From Neobacillus sp. DY30 (GTDB taxonomy: Bacteria > Bacillota > Bacilli > Bacillales > Cytobacillaceae): a DNA stretch of 64,000 nucleotides. A program made the position numbers and the translations under genes. Location: the NCBI RefSeq assembly GCF_030123065.1, contig NZ_CP126093.1, positions 4,966,001 to 5,030,000 on the forward strand, in the 5' to 3' direction. A model generated the notes under the pieces. It had not been told where the DNA came from. It did not search any database and saw nothing but the letters and a program-made list of their open reading frames with translations. Shown here one piece after another: positions 17,154 through 25,908 of the stretch. Numbering within the stretch: the first letter of the stretch is position 1; each line of letters starts with the position of its first letter.

Positions 17154-18611
17154 CTATATATCTAGCCCTATTGAAATATATTTTACTTCTAAAAATTCTT
17201 CAATTCCGAAGTGACCGCCTTCACGGCCAAGACCGCTCTCTTTATAGCCGCCAAATGGAACTTGGACAGCTGATGGCAGGGCATCATTGAGACCAATGAT
17301 GCCGTATTCAAGCTGTTCTGTGATTCTAAAAGAACGGCTTAGATTTTCTGTATAAACATAAGCTGCTAAGCCAAACCGGGAATTATTTGCCCGCTCAATC
17401 ACTTCTTCTTCGGTTTTAAAGGTCGAAATCGGTGCGAGCGGACCAAAAATTTCATCCTTCATACATTCCATATCATCGTGGATAGCAGTTAAAATTGTTG
17501 GGGCAAAGAAATAGCCTTTCTCTTCAGCCGGTTTTAGCCCGCTGTAAGTGACTTTTCCTCCCTTACTAACTGTGTCATTCACAAGAGCTTCTACTTTTTT
17601 ATATGCTGCATGATCAATTAATGGTCCGATGTCGGTCCCTTCTTCGAGTCCGTTTCCAACCTTAAGCTTTTCTAATTCTGCCTGAAAAAGCTCAATGAAT
17701 TGCTCAGCTATTCCTTCCTGTACATATACACGATTCGTACATATACAAGTCTGACCTGCATTACGGAATTTAGATTGTACTAATCCTACTGCAGCCTTCT
17801 CTAAATTCGCATCATCCATGACAATAAATGGAGCGTTTCCGCCAAGCTCCAGCGATACCTTTTTTACATTTTCAGCAGCACCGCGCATCAATGTTTTCCC
17901 TACTTCAGTCGATCCTGTAAAGGTTATCTTGGTTACACGGGGATCCTTCAGCCAAGTTTCACCAATTTCCGCAGACCTGCCGGTAATTACATTGATTACC
18001 CCATTAGGAATTCCAGCTTCATGAGCAAGCTCCACCATCTTTAACGCGGTAAGCGGTGTCTGATTGGCCGGTTTTACAACGCATGTACACCCCGCTGCGA
18101 GTGCTGGTGCCACTTTTCTCGTAATCATTGCTGCAGGAAAGTTCCAAGGTGTAATCGCTGCAACCACCCCAACCGGTTCCTTTCTAACAAGAATTCGCTT
18201 ATTTGGGTGGGAGGCCGGAATCGTTTCTCCATAGATTCGTTTCCCTTCCTCCGCGTACCATGAGATAAAGCCATTTGCATATTGGACCTCACCCAATGCT
18301 TCTTTTAAAGGTTTACCTTGCTCCATCGTCATAATCCTGGCAATTTCATGTTTGTTCTCTTCAATCAATTGATGCCATTTCATCAAAAGCTGATAGCGTT
18401 CGTCAGCTGGTTTTTTCGACCAAGTTTTAAAGGCCTTATGGGCGGCATCAACGGCCTGCTCCGCTTCAAAAGCACCGCCAGTTGGCACCGCTCCTAAAAT
18501 TTCCTTGGTAGCAGGATTAATTATCTCGGAAAAAACTTCATAATCATTGCCAACCCATTTTCCATCTAAATACATTGGATAGATTTGATATTTCTGCTTT
18601 ACAATGTCCAT
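17154..18611 (-). CDS. gabD: Succinate-semialdehyde dehydrogenase
   Basis: NAD(P)-dependent aldehyde dehydrogenase of 485 residues, the GabD length. Catalytic Cys is in NAGQTCICTNR near residue 288, the general base Glu in LELGGNAP near 254, and the TPWNFPAAMITRKVAPALAA segment is the GabD-type cofactor region. It oxidises succinate semialdehyde to succinate, the last step of GABA breakdown. It lies 4 bases behind gabT and is the last gene of a four-gene operon (aldehyde dehydrogenase, putrescine-type aminotransferase, gabT, gabD). Confidence 0.92.
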   Translation of the reverse strand: MDIVKQKYQIYPMYLDGKWVGNDYEVFSEIINPATKEILGAVPTGGAFEAEQAVDAAHKAFKTWSKKPADERYQLLMKWHQLIEENKHEIARIMTMEQGKPLKEALGEVQYANGFISWYAEEGKRIYGETIPASHPNKRILVRKEPVGVVAAITPWNFPAAMITRKVAPALAAGCTCVVKPANQTPLTALKMVELAHEAGIPNGVINVITGRSAEIGETWLKDPRVTKITFTGSTEVGKTLMRGAAENVKKVSLELGGNAPFIVMDDANLEKAAVGLVQSKFRNAGQTCICTNRVYVQEGIAEQFIELFQAELEKLKVGNGLEEGTDIGPLIDHAAYKKVEALVNDTVSKGGKVTYSGLKPAEEKGYFFAPTILTAIHDDMECMKDEIFGPLAPISTFKTEEEVIERANNSRFGLAAYVYTENLSRSFRITEQLEYGIIGLNDALPSAVQVPFGGYKESGLGREGGHFGIEEFLEVKYISIGLDI

Positions 18612-18615
18612 TGCA

Positions 18616-19983
18616 TTACCTCCCAGCCGACACAGCAGGATTATTCAAGTATACTGCTTCAAAGGCTTCCTCCAGAATCTGTAATCCTTCCTCCAACTGC
18701 TCATCTGTGATGGTTAATGGCATTAGAAGACGGATCACGTTTCCATATAACCCTGCGCTTAGTAACATAAGCCCCCGCTCACCTGCGGCTTTCACTATTT
18801 TTCCAACTGCCTCTTTATCAGGAGTTTTACTGTAACGGTCTTTAACGATTTCCATTGCACACATAGCCCCAAGACCGCGGACATCTCCAATACTATTGAA
18901 ACGTCTAGCAAGCTCTTTCATTTTTTCCACAGCTCTCGCACCTATTTTTTGAGCCTTTACATTAAGGTTTTCACTCTCAATAATATCGAGGACGGTAAGT
19001 GCTGCCCTGCATCCTAGCGGACTGCCGGAATAGGTTCCTCCTAACTCGCCAACATCTGCTGCATCCATAATTTCCGCTCGGCCGATAACTCCGCTAATCG
19101 GCACTCCTGCTCCCATTGATTTGGAAATAGTGATTAAATCTGGCTCAACTCCAAAATGTTCGATCGCAAAATATTTACCAGTACGGGCGAATCCGGTTTG
19201 AATCTCATCTGCTACAAACAAAATTCCATATTGTGTACAAATTTCTCTGACTCTTTGAACAAACGCTTTATCTGGAACGATAAATCCTCCTTCTCCTTGA
19301 ACGGGTTCCATTACAACTGCAGCAATCGTTTCAGGAGCCACTTCCGCCAGTAAAAACGTTTCAAATTGCTCAATAATTAATTCATTATATTGTTGTTCAC
19401 TCAACCCTTCAGGACGGCGGTATACATACGGATATGGCGCCTTATAAACTTCTGGAGCAAATGGTCCAAAGCCAAACTTGTATGGCTTGACCTTACTCGT
19501 CATCGTCATTGTCATTAACGTTCTGCCGTGGAATCCTCGTGTAAAGGAAATAACACCTTGACGTTTTGTATATTTTCTAGCGATTTTAACAGCATTTTCA
19601 ACAGCTTCTGCACCGCTGTTAAAGAAAGCTGCCTGCTTATTAAAATCACCTGGTGCAAGCTGACACAGCCTATCAGCAAGATTGATATAAGACTCATACA
19701 TCATGACATTAAACCCTGTATGGATAAATTGACTTGCCTGCTCCTGCAGTGCCCTGACAACTCTCGGGTGGGTATGGCCTACGTTCAATGTTCCAATTGC
19801 GCCAGCAAAGTCTATAAAAATATTACCGTCCACATCCTCTACTAGAGAACCATTTGCTTTTTTCACAAAGGAATGACAATTATTGCTGATCCCCTTTGGG
19901 ATATATTTCTTTCTCCGCTCCAATATTTCTAGCGATTTTGGTCCGGGTATTTCTGTTTGGACCTTTACAAATCTCTTTTCCAA
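18616..19983 (-). CDS. gabT: 4-aminobutyrate aminotransferase
   Basis: Class III PLP aminotransferase of 455 residues. It moves the amino group of GABA to 2-oxoglutarate, giving succinate semialdehyde and glutamate. The N-terminal half has NSGAEAVENAVKIARK and the PLP lysine is in ITISKSMGAG near residue 288, preceded by FVADEIQTGFARTG. The pattern GVISFTRGFHGRT is the GabT form. It sits directly before gabD. The glutamate it makes can be returned to 2-oxoglutarate by the glutamate dehydrogenase at 25.9 kb, which has the same promoter type. Confidence 0.93.
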   Translation of the reverse strand: MEKRFVKVQTEIPGPKSLEILERRKKYIPKGISNNCHSFVKKANGSLVEDVDGNIFIDFAGAIGTLNVGHTHPRVVRALQEQASQFIHTGFNVMMYESYINLADRLCQLAPGDFNKQAAFFNSGAEAVENAVKIARKYTKRQGVISFTRGFHGRTLMTMTMTSKVKPYKFGFGPFAPEVYKAPYPYVYRRPEGLSEQQYNELIIEQFETFLLAEVAPETIAAVVMEPVQGEGGFIVPDKAFVQRVREICTQYGILFVADEIQTGFARTGKYFAIEHFGVEPDLITISKSMGAGVPISGVIGRAEIMDAADVGELGGTYSGSPLGCRAALTVLDIIESENLNVKAQKIGARAVEKMKELARRFNSIGDVRGLGAMCAMEIVKDRYSKTPDKEAVGKIVKAAGERGLMLLSAGLYGNVIRLLMPLTITDEQLEEGLQILEEAFEAVYLNNPAVSAGR

Positions 19984-20013
19984 TTCCGTACTCCCCCCTT
20001 TAAAAATAAATTG

Positions 20014-21387
20014 TTATGCTTTTACTAGACTTAAAACTTCCTTAAAGGTCCTGATTACCTTATCGACCTCTTCATAGCTTATCGATAAAGCCGGTTCAAT
20101 TCTTATCGTTTTCGAGTTTATTAGTGTTCCTGCCACAAGGATACCGCGGTCAAACATCCCTTTTGAAACCTCATAGCCGATTTCATCCTTATGAAATTCA
20201 ATTCCAATCATTAATCCCTGGCCGCGAATCTCAAGGACCTTATCTTCATGTCCTTTCGCTGCTTCCTTTAGCCCTCTTAGGAAATACTCCCCAACTACTC
20301 CGGCTCTTTCTGGTAAATTTTCTTCAATTAAAACACCAATCGTGGCAATTGCAGCTGCACATGCTAACGGATTGCCGCCAAAAGTTGTTGTATGCATAAA
20401 TGGGTTCGGGAACCAGCTTTTAAACACTTCTTCTCTTGCTACAATCGCTCCTGCTGGCATGACACCGCCGCCAAACGCTTTTGCTAGACAGATAATATCC
20501 GGGACTACATCATATAATTCAGCTGCAAACATTTTTCCAGTCCGACCCATACCCGTTTGTACTTCATCAAAAATTAACAAGGAACCATATTGGTCACATA
20601 GCTCGCGAACCTGTTTTAAGTAACCCTCTGGAGGCAGGATAATCCCGCCTTCCCCCTGAATGGGTTCTAAGATAACAGCAGCGACATCTTCCCCTACTGA
20701 TGCACAGACTTCGAATGTTTTTCTGATCATGTCGATATCTCCAAATGGAACGTGACGAAAGCCTGGGATTAATGGCAGGAATGGTTTACGGAACATTCCT
20801 TTGGCAGTTCCCGATAATGACCCAAGACTTTTCCCATGGAAAGCACGCGTCGTTGAAATAAAGGTCGATCGCTCACTATACATTTTCGCAAGCTTTAATG
20901 CCGCTTCAACACTTTCCGTTCCACTGTTGGTAAAAAACGCATATTTCAAATCACCAGGGGTAATATCTGCTAAAATTTTCGCCAGCATCGCACGCAGTGG
21001 ATCAAGCAGGTCTTGGCTGTGAAGAGCCTGACGCTTTAACTGATCTGTTACTGCCTTTACAACCTTGGGATTGCGGTGGCCAACATTGTAGATACCAAAG
21101 CCGCCAAGACAATCAATATATTCTTTGCCGTTTACATCCTTAAAACAGGCACCATTATCTGACCATTCAACGGCTGCAAATTGTCCATCCTTTGTAACGG
21201 TTTTACGATAAGCAAGAAATCCAGGGTTAACGTGTTCACGGAAGCCATCAACCGTTTCCTTTGTGATCCAAGCCACTTCTTCCTTATTGATTTCTTCCTT
21301 TTCTATTAAACTTAAAACCTTATTAATGTATTCGCTTACTTGTTGATTCTGTTCAGTCTTTGTCTCTCGTTTAATATCGATACTCAT
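20014..21387 (-). CDS. patA: Putrescine-type (diamine) aminotransferase
   Basis: Class III PLP aminotransferase of 457 residues, distinct from the neighbouring gabT. The long N-terminal helical extension (EYINKVLSLIEKEEI...WITKETVDGFREHVNPGF pattern), FTNSGTESVEAALKLAK and PLP lysine in CLAKAFGGGVMPAG near residue 300 resemble YgjG/PatA putrescine aminotransferase. It would convert putrescine to 4-aminobutanal. Start set at ATG 21387 with GAGGAG seven bases upstream; the frame is open six codons further. Ornithine or cadaverine cannot be excluded as substrate. Confidence 0.85.
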   Translation of the reverse strand: MSIDIKRETKTEQNQQVSEYINKVLSLIEKEEINKEEVAWITKETVDGFREHVNPGFLAYRKTVTKDGQFAAVEWSDNGACFKDVNGKEYIDCLGGFGIYNVGHRNPKVVKAVTDQLKRQALHSQDLLDPLRAMLAKILADITPGDLKYAFFTNSGTESVEAALKLAKMYSERSTFISTTRAFHGKSLGSLSGTAKGMFRKPFLPLIPGFRHVPFGDIDMIRKTFEVCASVGEDVAAVILEPIQGEGGIILPPEGYLKQVRELCDQYGSLLIFDEVQTGMGRTGKMFAAELYDVVPDIICLAKAFGGGVMPAGAIVAREEVFKSWFPNPFMHTTTFGGNPLACAAAIATIGVLIEENLPERAGVVGEYFLRGLKEAAKGHEDKVLEIRGQGLMIGIEFHKDEIGYEVSKGMFDRGILVAGTLINSKTIRIEPALSISYEEVDKVIRTFKEVLSLVKA

Positions 21388-21408
21388 ATGATCGCTCCTC
21401 ATCATCTA

Positions 21409-22902
21409 TTAGTTGGAAAACCAGCCAATTGGCTCTACTTGTAAATTAATATTGATTTGTTTAATTTCTTGGAATTCCTCAAGCCCGAATGTTCCAAGGC
21501 TTCTTCCAATTCCACTTTGCTTATAGCCGCCCCATGGTGCTTCATTATAGGTTGGGTGATACGAGTTCACCCAGGTAATACCGGATTTTAATTTTTTAAT
21601 GACTCGTAAGCCTTTTGCTCCATCATTAGTGAAAACACCGCCAGCAAGTCCATAAATTGTACCATTAGCAAGCTTTACTGCTTCTTCTTCATCCTTAAAC
21701 TTCTGAATGACTACGACAGGTCCGAAAATTTCTTCCTGCACGATTCTCATTTCCTGCTTTACATCAACGAACACCGTAGGCTCAACAAAGTAGCCGCTAT
21801 CTAGTCCATTGCTTAAGATTCGGTTCCCGCCGCAAGCAACGCTCGCACCTTCCTGTTTTCCTAACTCAATATAATGAAGGACTTTTTCCAAATGTTCCTT
21901 GCTAATAAGCGGACCCATCTCTGTTGAAGGGTCATTCCCCGGGCCGACTTTAATTTGCTTCGCTCTTTCTACAAAGCGGGCGACAAATTGATCGTAAATA
22001 CTTTCTTCTACTAAAATTCTTGACCCAGCCGAACATACCTGGCCGGCACCAGCGTAAATGCCAAACAGAGCATAGTCAACAGCGGTTTCAAAATCAGCAT
22101 CAGCAAAAATGATGTTTGGCGATTTACCTCCTAATTCCAATGACACCTTTTTCATTGTGTCAGCTGCCGTTTTCATGATATGTTTGCCTGTTTTTGTACC
22201 GCCGGTAAACGAAACCATATCGATTTCAGGATGTGATGCGATTTCATTACCGACAACTGATCCGGCACCCATAACCATATTGGCCACTCCTTTTGGCAGC
22301 CCTACTTCTTCAAAGATTTCGAATAGCTTTTTCGGTGTCACCGGCGTTACCTCAGAAGGTTTGAAAACAATGGTATTTCCCGCTGCTAAAGCAGGAGCGA
22401 TTTTCCAAACACTCATTAAGAGTGGATAATTCCATGGGACTATCAAGCCGCAGACACCAACAGGCTCGCGGACAACCATCGCCTGCATCGGATCAGCTAC
22501 ATGATAGGTATAGCCATCTGGCTTTGTAATCAGTCCTCCATAATAGCGGAAGCACGCTGCGGCATCACCGACATCAAATCCAGCCTCTCTTAATGGTTTT
22601 CCATTATCCATCGTTTCTAGCTGTGTTAATTCATCTGCATATTCCTCAATTTTATCCGCAATTTTAAATAAATAGGAGGCTCTCTCCTGGGCTGATATTC
22701 CTGACCATACTCCTTCTTCGAAAGCCCTCCGAGCTGCAAAGATGGCTGCTCGTGCATCAGCAACTGTTCCTTCAGGTGCATATGAAATCACTTCTCCATT
22801 TGCAGGATTAATGACTGGACGTGTTTCCAGAGATTCAGAGTCTTTCCATTCACCATCAATAAACATCTTAAGATTAGCAACGCGTTTTTTTATCTCGACC
22901 AT
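21409..22902 (-). CDS. Aldehyde dehydrogenase, probably 4-aminobutyraldehyde/betaine-aldehyde type
   Basis: NAD-dependent aldehyde dehydrogenase of 497 residues of the BetB/DhaS kind. Catalytic Cys is in AGQVCSAGSR near residue 288 and the Glu in LELGGKSPN near 255; the end has EAPWGGYKQSGIGRSLG. As first gene of the operon ahead of a putrescine-type aminotransferase, its likely role is oxidation of 4-aminobutanal to GABA, which feeds gabT and gabD. Transcription should start at the -24/-12 promoter 38 bases upstream. A broader substrate range is common in this family. Confidence 0.88.
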   Translation of the reverse strand: MVEIKKRVANLKMFIDGEWKDSESLETRPVINPANGEVISYAPEGTVADARAAIFAARRAFEEGVWSGISAQERASYLFKIADKIEEYADELTQLETMDNGKPLREAGFDVGDAAACFRYYGGLITKPDGYTYHVADPMQAMVVREPVGVCGLIVPWNYPLLMSVWKIAPALAAGNTIVFKPSEVTPVTPKKLFEIFEEVGLPKGVANMVMGAGSVVGNEIASHPEIDMVSFTGGTKTGKHIMKTAADTMKKVSLELGGKSPNIIFADADFETAVDYALFGIYAGAGQVCSAGSRILVEESIYDQFVARFVERAKQIKVGPGNDPSTEMGPLISKEHLEKVLHYIELGKQEGASVACGGNRILSNGLDSGYFVEPTVFVDVKQEMRIVQEEIFGPVVVIQKFKDEEEAVKLANGTIYGLAGGVFTNDGAKGLRVIKKLKSGITWVNSYHPTYNEAPWGGYKQSGIGRSLGTFGLEEFQEIKQININLQVEPIGWFSN

Positions 22903-22939
22903 TATACAATCCTCCTTTATTCTCCTTACTATCTATTAT

Positions 22940-22955
22940 TGCAAGAACTGTGCCA
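22940..22955 (-). promoter_or_regulatory. Sigma-54 (-24/-12) promoter of the putrescine/GABA operon
   Basis: Minus strand reads TGGCACAGTTCTTGCA, a perfect match to TGGCAC-N5-TTGCA with the GG/GC spacing required by RpoN. Confidence 0.92.
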
Positions 22956-22985
22956 AAGTAGAAAAGTGGTCATTGCCGTATATTT

Positions 22986-23048
22986 TTCAAAAATGCCATT
23001 TATAGTTATTCAAAAGTGCATAACTGTATTTATGTATGCATACATAAA
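22986..23048. promoter_or_regulatory. Candidate upstream activator sites for the putrescine/GABA operon
   Basis: A perfect 20-bp palindrome, TTTATGTATG facing CATACATAAA (23029-23048), lies about 85 bases upstream of the -24 box. Beside it are TTCAAAAGTGCATAACTG (23009-23026) and TTCAAAAATGCCATT (22986-23000), which resemble sites before the glutamate dehydrogenase and permease/ureohydrolase promoters. The position is normal for enhancer sites of a sigma-54 activator. Confidence 0.65.
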
Positions 23049-23079
23049 AAAAGCTGCTTCAGATTTGATCTGAAACAGC
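23046..23079 (-). terminator. Terminator of the sigma-54 activator gene
   Basis: Stem GCTGCTTCAGAT (23053-23064) against ATCTGAAACAGC (23068-23079), one mismatch, 3-base loop, followed on the minus strand by seven T. It abuts the palindromic activator site. Confidence 0.85.
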
Positions 23080-23085
23080 CATTAT

Positions 23086-25221
23086 TTATATAGAAGATAT
23101 GTTTTCAATTTTAATATTTTTCTCATTTAGTATTTTTTGATATTTCCTGCTAACAGAGGATTGGCTGATTCCTAATGCTTTTGCAGCCTTTGTGGTTGTT
23201 TTGTATTGGTTCATAGCCAAAACAATTAGCTGCTCCTCCACATGTTCAATCGCCTCTTGTAAAGGAATAACTCTAGTAATGATTGGCTTTATCTTTTTAT
23301 TATCAAAGCCCAGCGATAAAAACTGACTGACAAACTCTGCATCAATGGCAGGATGATCAGCGGTAACCACTAATCTTTCAATAATATTTTGTAATTCACG
23401 GACATTTCCTGGCCACGAATAAAATTCAAGCACATTAATCGCATCGGGTGTTAAATGATAATTTCGATCATATTTTTCATTCAGCTGCTGTAAAAAATGA
23501 AAGGCAAGTAACGAGATATCCTCAGTCCGTTCCCTAAGCGGCGGAATCTGAATCGGAATAACATTTAAACGGTAAAATAAGTCTTCTCGGAAAGTCCCTT
23601 CTTCCACCATTTTTTCAAGCCTTTTATTGGTGGCTGCAATGATCTGGACATTCACCTTAATCGGGACGGTACTGCCAACAGGAATAACCTCTTGCTCTTG
23701 AAGAACACGCAGTAGCTTTACTTGGAGATGGAGAGGCATTTCTCCAATTTCATCAAGAAACAATATTCCGCCATCCGCTTGTTTAAAATAACCATCCTTT
23801 CCATTCTTATCGGCACCTGTAAACGAACCCTTTGCGTATCCATACAATTCACTTTCTAAAAGATTTTCAGGAATTGCCCCACAATTCAGTTTAAGGAATG
23901 GCTTTCCAGAGCGTTTCCCTAATCGGTGGATTGCTTGAGCAATCACCTCTTTACCTACACCAGATTCACCATTTAGGAGGACGGTCGATGAAAAGTCAGC
24001 AATTTTCTTAACCTGATTCATGATCTTTTCCATTTTAGGGCTGCAATAGATGAGTTTTTTTAAAAATCGATCTTTACTTTTAAAGTCATCTAATTCTTTT
24101 TTATATTGTTCCGTTATTTTCCGTATTTCCTGAAGTTCACTTTTTAAACGCGTTGTTTCAGTAATATCCCTAGATGCAATGATAATACGATCCAACTCAT
24201 TTTCTTTATTAAAGACGGGATTTCCAACGGCAAGAATTTTCCTGCCTGTTTTTGTTTCCTGGACAACGGAAACTTTTTTTCTTTTTTCGATAACTAATCT
24301 TGTTACTGATGGGGTAAAAAGCCCCTGGTCCTCAAGCTCGAGAATATTTTTTCCAATTAGCTCTTTAAGGTCCACCTTCCAGAAATCTTGAATAATATTG
24401 TCACTGTATCTGATCAATTCCCCAACTGCATTTACCACAAGAATTTCATCATAAATACTCGACAATATCGCATTCAAGTCTCGATTCAAATCTTTAATAT
24501 ATTCTATTTCGTTGGCCATGTCCTCGACCATTGGCAGATCCTGAACAACAATGATCATCCCTTCAACTTCATCGTCATCAGTTAATATAGGACAATAATC
24601 GACGAGAACTCCCGTGTCATTCGTTATTTCAAGATGATTTAAAATGGTTTTTCCTGTAGCAAACACGTTGTTAATCTCTTGTGCACTAAAAATACTTCCC
24701 CCTGGATAATTAAGCACCTGATCAGCAGTTGATTTAATCATCTTCAAGCCTGATTCATTACAATTAATTATTTGTTTCTCCTTATCTAGTACAAAAATCC
24801 CCATTGGTATTGAGGTAAGAAGGATTTTCAATAAATCTACACTTTTATTTTCTTGCTTAAAAAGCTCTGCCAAAACATCTTCTCTTCGTATGTATCCTAC
24901 TGGTTCGCCATCCTCACCTATTATGATTGCGAACGGTTCACCAATAATCTGGAACAGGGATGGGAAAGAAATATTCTTGCTAAGAAAACAAATACTTTTT
25001 ATAGATTTGGCTTGATTGAGCAAAGCCTCAATGGAATAATTATTGCTTTCAAGCAGCTCAAGTAATGGATTATTAACGGTTGCATAGGCAAATAATTGAC
25101 CTTGTTTTTTTAAGAATATAAAGGGTTCTTTGCATTGGTATAAAGTCGATTTCAATACAACTTCTTCATCTATAGTGATAGATATTATAGGCTTAATCTT
25201 ATCTTTTGCGACGGAAAACAT
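23086..25221 (-). CDS. Sigma-54-dependent transcriptional activator with PAS sensor domains
   Basis: About 711 residues. The N-terminal 125 residues resemble half of a CBS-type sensor (GEDGEPVGYIRREDVLAEL). Two PAS domains follow (SIPMGIFVLDKEKQIINCNE near 140; ILSSIYDEILVVNAVGELI near 255). The AAA+ domain has Walker A GESGVGKE near residue 416, the sigma-54 contact loop GSFTGA (a GAFTGA variant) near 464, and ends with a Fis-type helix-turn-helix (TTKAAKALGISQSSVSRKY) near 685. The design is like RocR and other Bacillus amino-acid activators. It lies between the units that carry -24/-12 promoters, so it is the obvious candidate regulator; the ligand may be a polyamine or GABA. ATG 25221 has AAGGGGG eight bases upstream; GTG 25224 is possible. 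Confidence 0.93.
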   Translation of the reverse strand: MFSVAKDKIKPIISITIDEEVVLKSTLYQCKEPFIFLKKQGQLFAYATVNNPLLELLESNNYSIEALLNQAKSIKSICFLSKNISFPSLFQIIGEPFAIIIGEDGEPVGYIRREDVLAELFKQENKSVDLLKILLTSIPMGIFVLDKEKQIINCNESGLKMIKSTADQVLNYPGGSIFSAQEINNVFATGKTILNHLEITNDTGVLVDYCPILTDDDEVEGMIIVVQDLPMVEDMANEIEYIKDLNRDLNAILSSIYDEILVVNAVGELIRYSDNIIQDFWKVDLKELIGKNILELEDQGLFTPSVTRLVIEKRKKVSVVQETKTGRKILAVGNPVFNKENELDRIIIASRDITETTRLKSELQEIRKITEQYKKELDDFKSKDRFLKKLIYCSPKMEKIMNQVKKIADFSSTVLLNGESGVGKEVIAQAIHRLGKRSGKPFLKLNCGAIPENLLESELYGYAKGSFTGADKNGKDGYFKQADGGILFLDEIGEMPLHLQVKLLRVLQEQEVIPVGSTVPIKVNVQIIAATNKRLEKMVEEGTFREDLFYRLNVIPIQIPPLRERTEDISLLAFHFLQQLNEKYDRNYHLTPDAINVLEFYSWPGNVRELQNIIERLVVTADHPAIDAEFVSQFLSLGFDNKKIKPIITRVIPLQEAIEHVEEQLIVLAMNQYKTTTKAAKALGISQSSVSRKYQKILNEKNIKIENISSI

Positions 25222-25283
25222 CACTTCATCCCCCTTATCCTTATCACCCTAATATTATCATTTTATTTAGAGTTTTTTAAATA

Positions 25284-25316
25284 GAAAAAGAAGATGTGGC
25301 TTCCATCTTCTTTTTC
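25284..25316. terminator. Intrinsic terminator behind the glutamate dehydrogenase unit
   Basis: Perfect 13-bp stem GAAAAAGAAGATG (25284-25296) against its complement (25304-25316), 7-base loop, with a T-rich 3' arm in either direction. It separates the glutamate dehydrogenase unit from the activator gene. Confidence 0.8.
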
Positions 25317-25322
25317 TAGCCT

Positions 25323-25571
25323 CTAGTCACTGCCAGTTACAAATAAATCTTCCTTTATGAAGGCAAGAACCATGCCGGGAATAACATAGTCACCTGCCTG
25401 AACCTCCAGTGATTCTACCTGACCGCTTATACCTGTTTGAATCATTTGGACCTTGCCTTCAGCCGTTTTAATTTGAAATAATGGTTCCCATTCATATATC
25501 CGTGTTTCACTTTGGATTGAAACTTTTTCAACAATTCCATGACATGGACTAAGTACCACTCCCAAATACAT
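25323..25571 (-). CDS. Small protein with biotinyl/lipoyl-like barrel fold, 82 residues
   Basis: The sequence has the alternating pattern of a biotinyl/lipoyl domain: SPCHGIVEKVSIQ at the start and GISGQVESLEVQAGDYVIPGMVLAFI at the end. The usual MKM or DKA turn with the modified lysine is not visible (the turn reads IKTAEGKVQM), so covalent biotin or lipoate is doubtful. It follows the 96-residue protein by 21 bases and ends just before the unit's terminator, so it should share the sigma-54 promoter of glutamate dehydrogenase. Function unknown; a structural or adaptor role is a guess. Confidence 0.7.
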   Translation of the reverse strand: MYLGVVLSPCHGIVEKVSIQSETRIYEWEPLFQIKTAEGKVQMIQTGISGQVESLEVQAGDYVIPGMVLAFIKEDLFVTGSD

Positions 25572-25592
25572 CGTATCACTCCTCTATTTGCG

Positions 25593-25883
25593 CTAGTATT
25601 GTTCCTTAAAAGACCCTGTTTGTAATACCTGGCCAAAAAAATCCTGAAATTCTGCAATATCCTCTTCTTCTATTCCTAAACGATCTGCCCAATGATTTGG
25701 TTCATAGGCATCCTCTTGGCAAAGTAAAATCATATTCCCTGTTTGCATAGATGTGACCATTGCTTTGCCATAAAAATGTTGTGAATATCCAATGGCCAAA
25801 TCGTAGCGGTGATTATTTGAAATGAGACAAAAGTAATGCAAGAGCTGTTGATCTTTTTGTTCAGACAGAATATCAAGCTTCAT
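25593..25883 (-). CDS. Small cytosolic protein, DUF3055-like, 96 residues
   Basis: The product MKLDILSEQKDQQLLHYF.. with the central RYDLAIGYSQHFYGKAMV resembles the small cytosolic DUF3055 family of Bacillaceae, as far as I can judge without a search. It is acidic at the C-terminus (GIEEEDIAEFQDFFGQVL) and has no signal peptide or membrane segment. It lies 25 bases behind glutamate dehydrogenase and 21 bases ahead of the lipoyl-like protein, so it is probably made under the same sigma-54 control. Its role is unknown. Confidence 0.7.
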   Translation of the reverse strand: MKLDILSEQKDQQLLHYFCLISNNHRYDLAIGYSQHFYGKAMVTSMQTGNMILLCQEDAYEPNHWADRLGIEEEDIAEFQDFFGQVLQTGSFKEQY

Positions 25884-25908
25884 TTCCTCTTCTCCTTTAC
25901 AGAAATTT

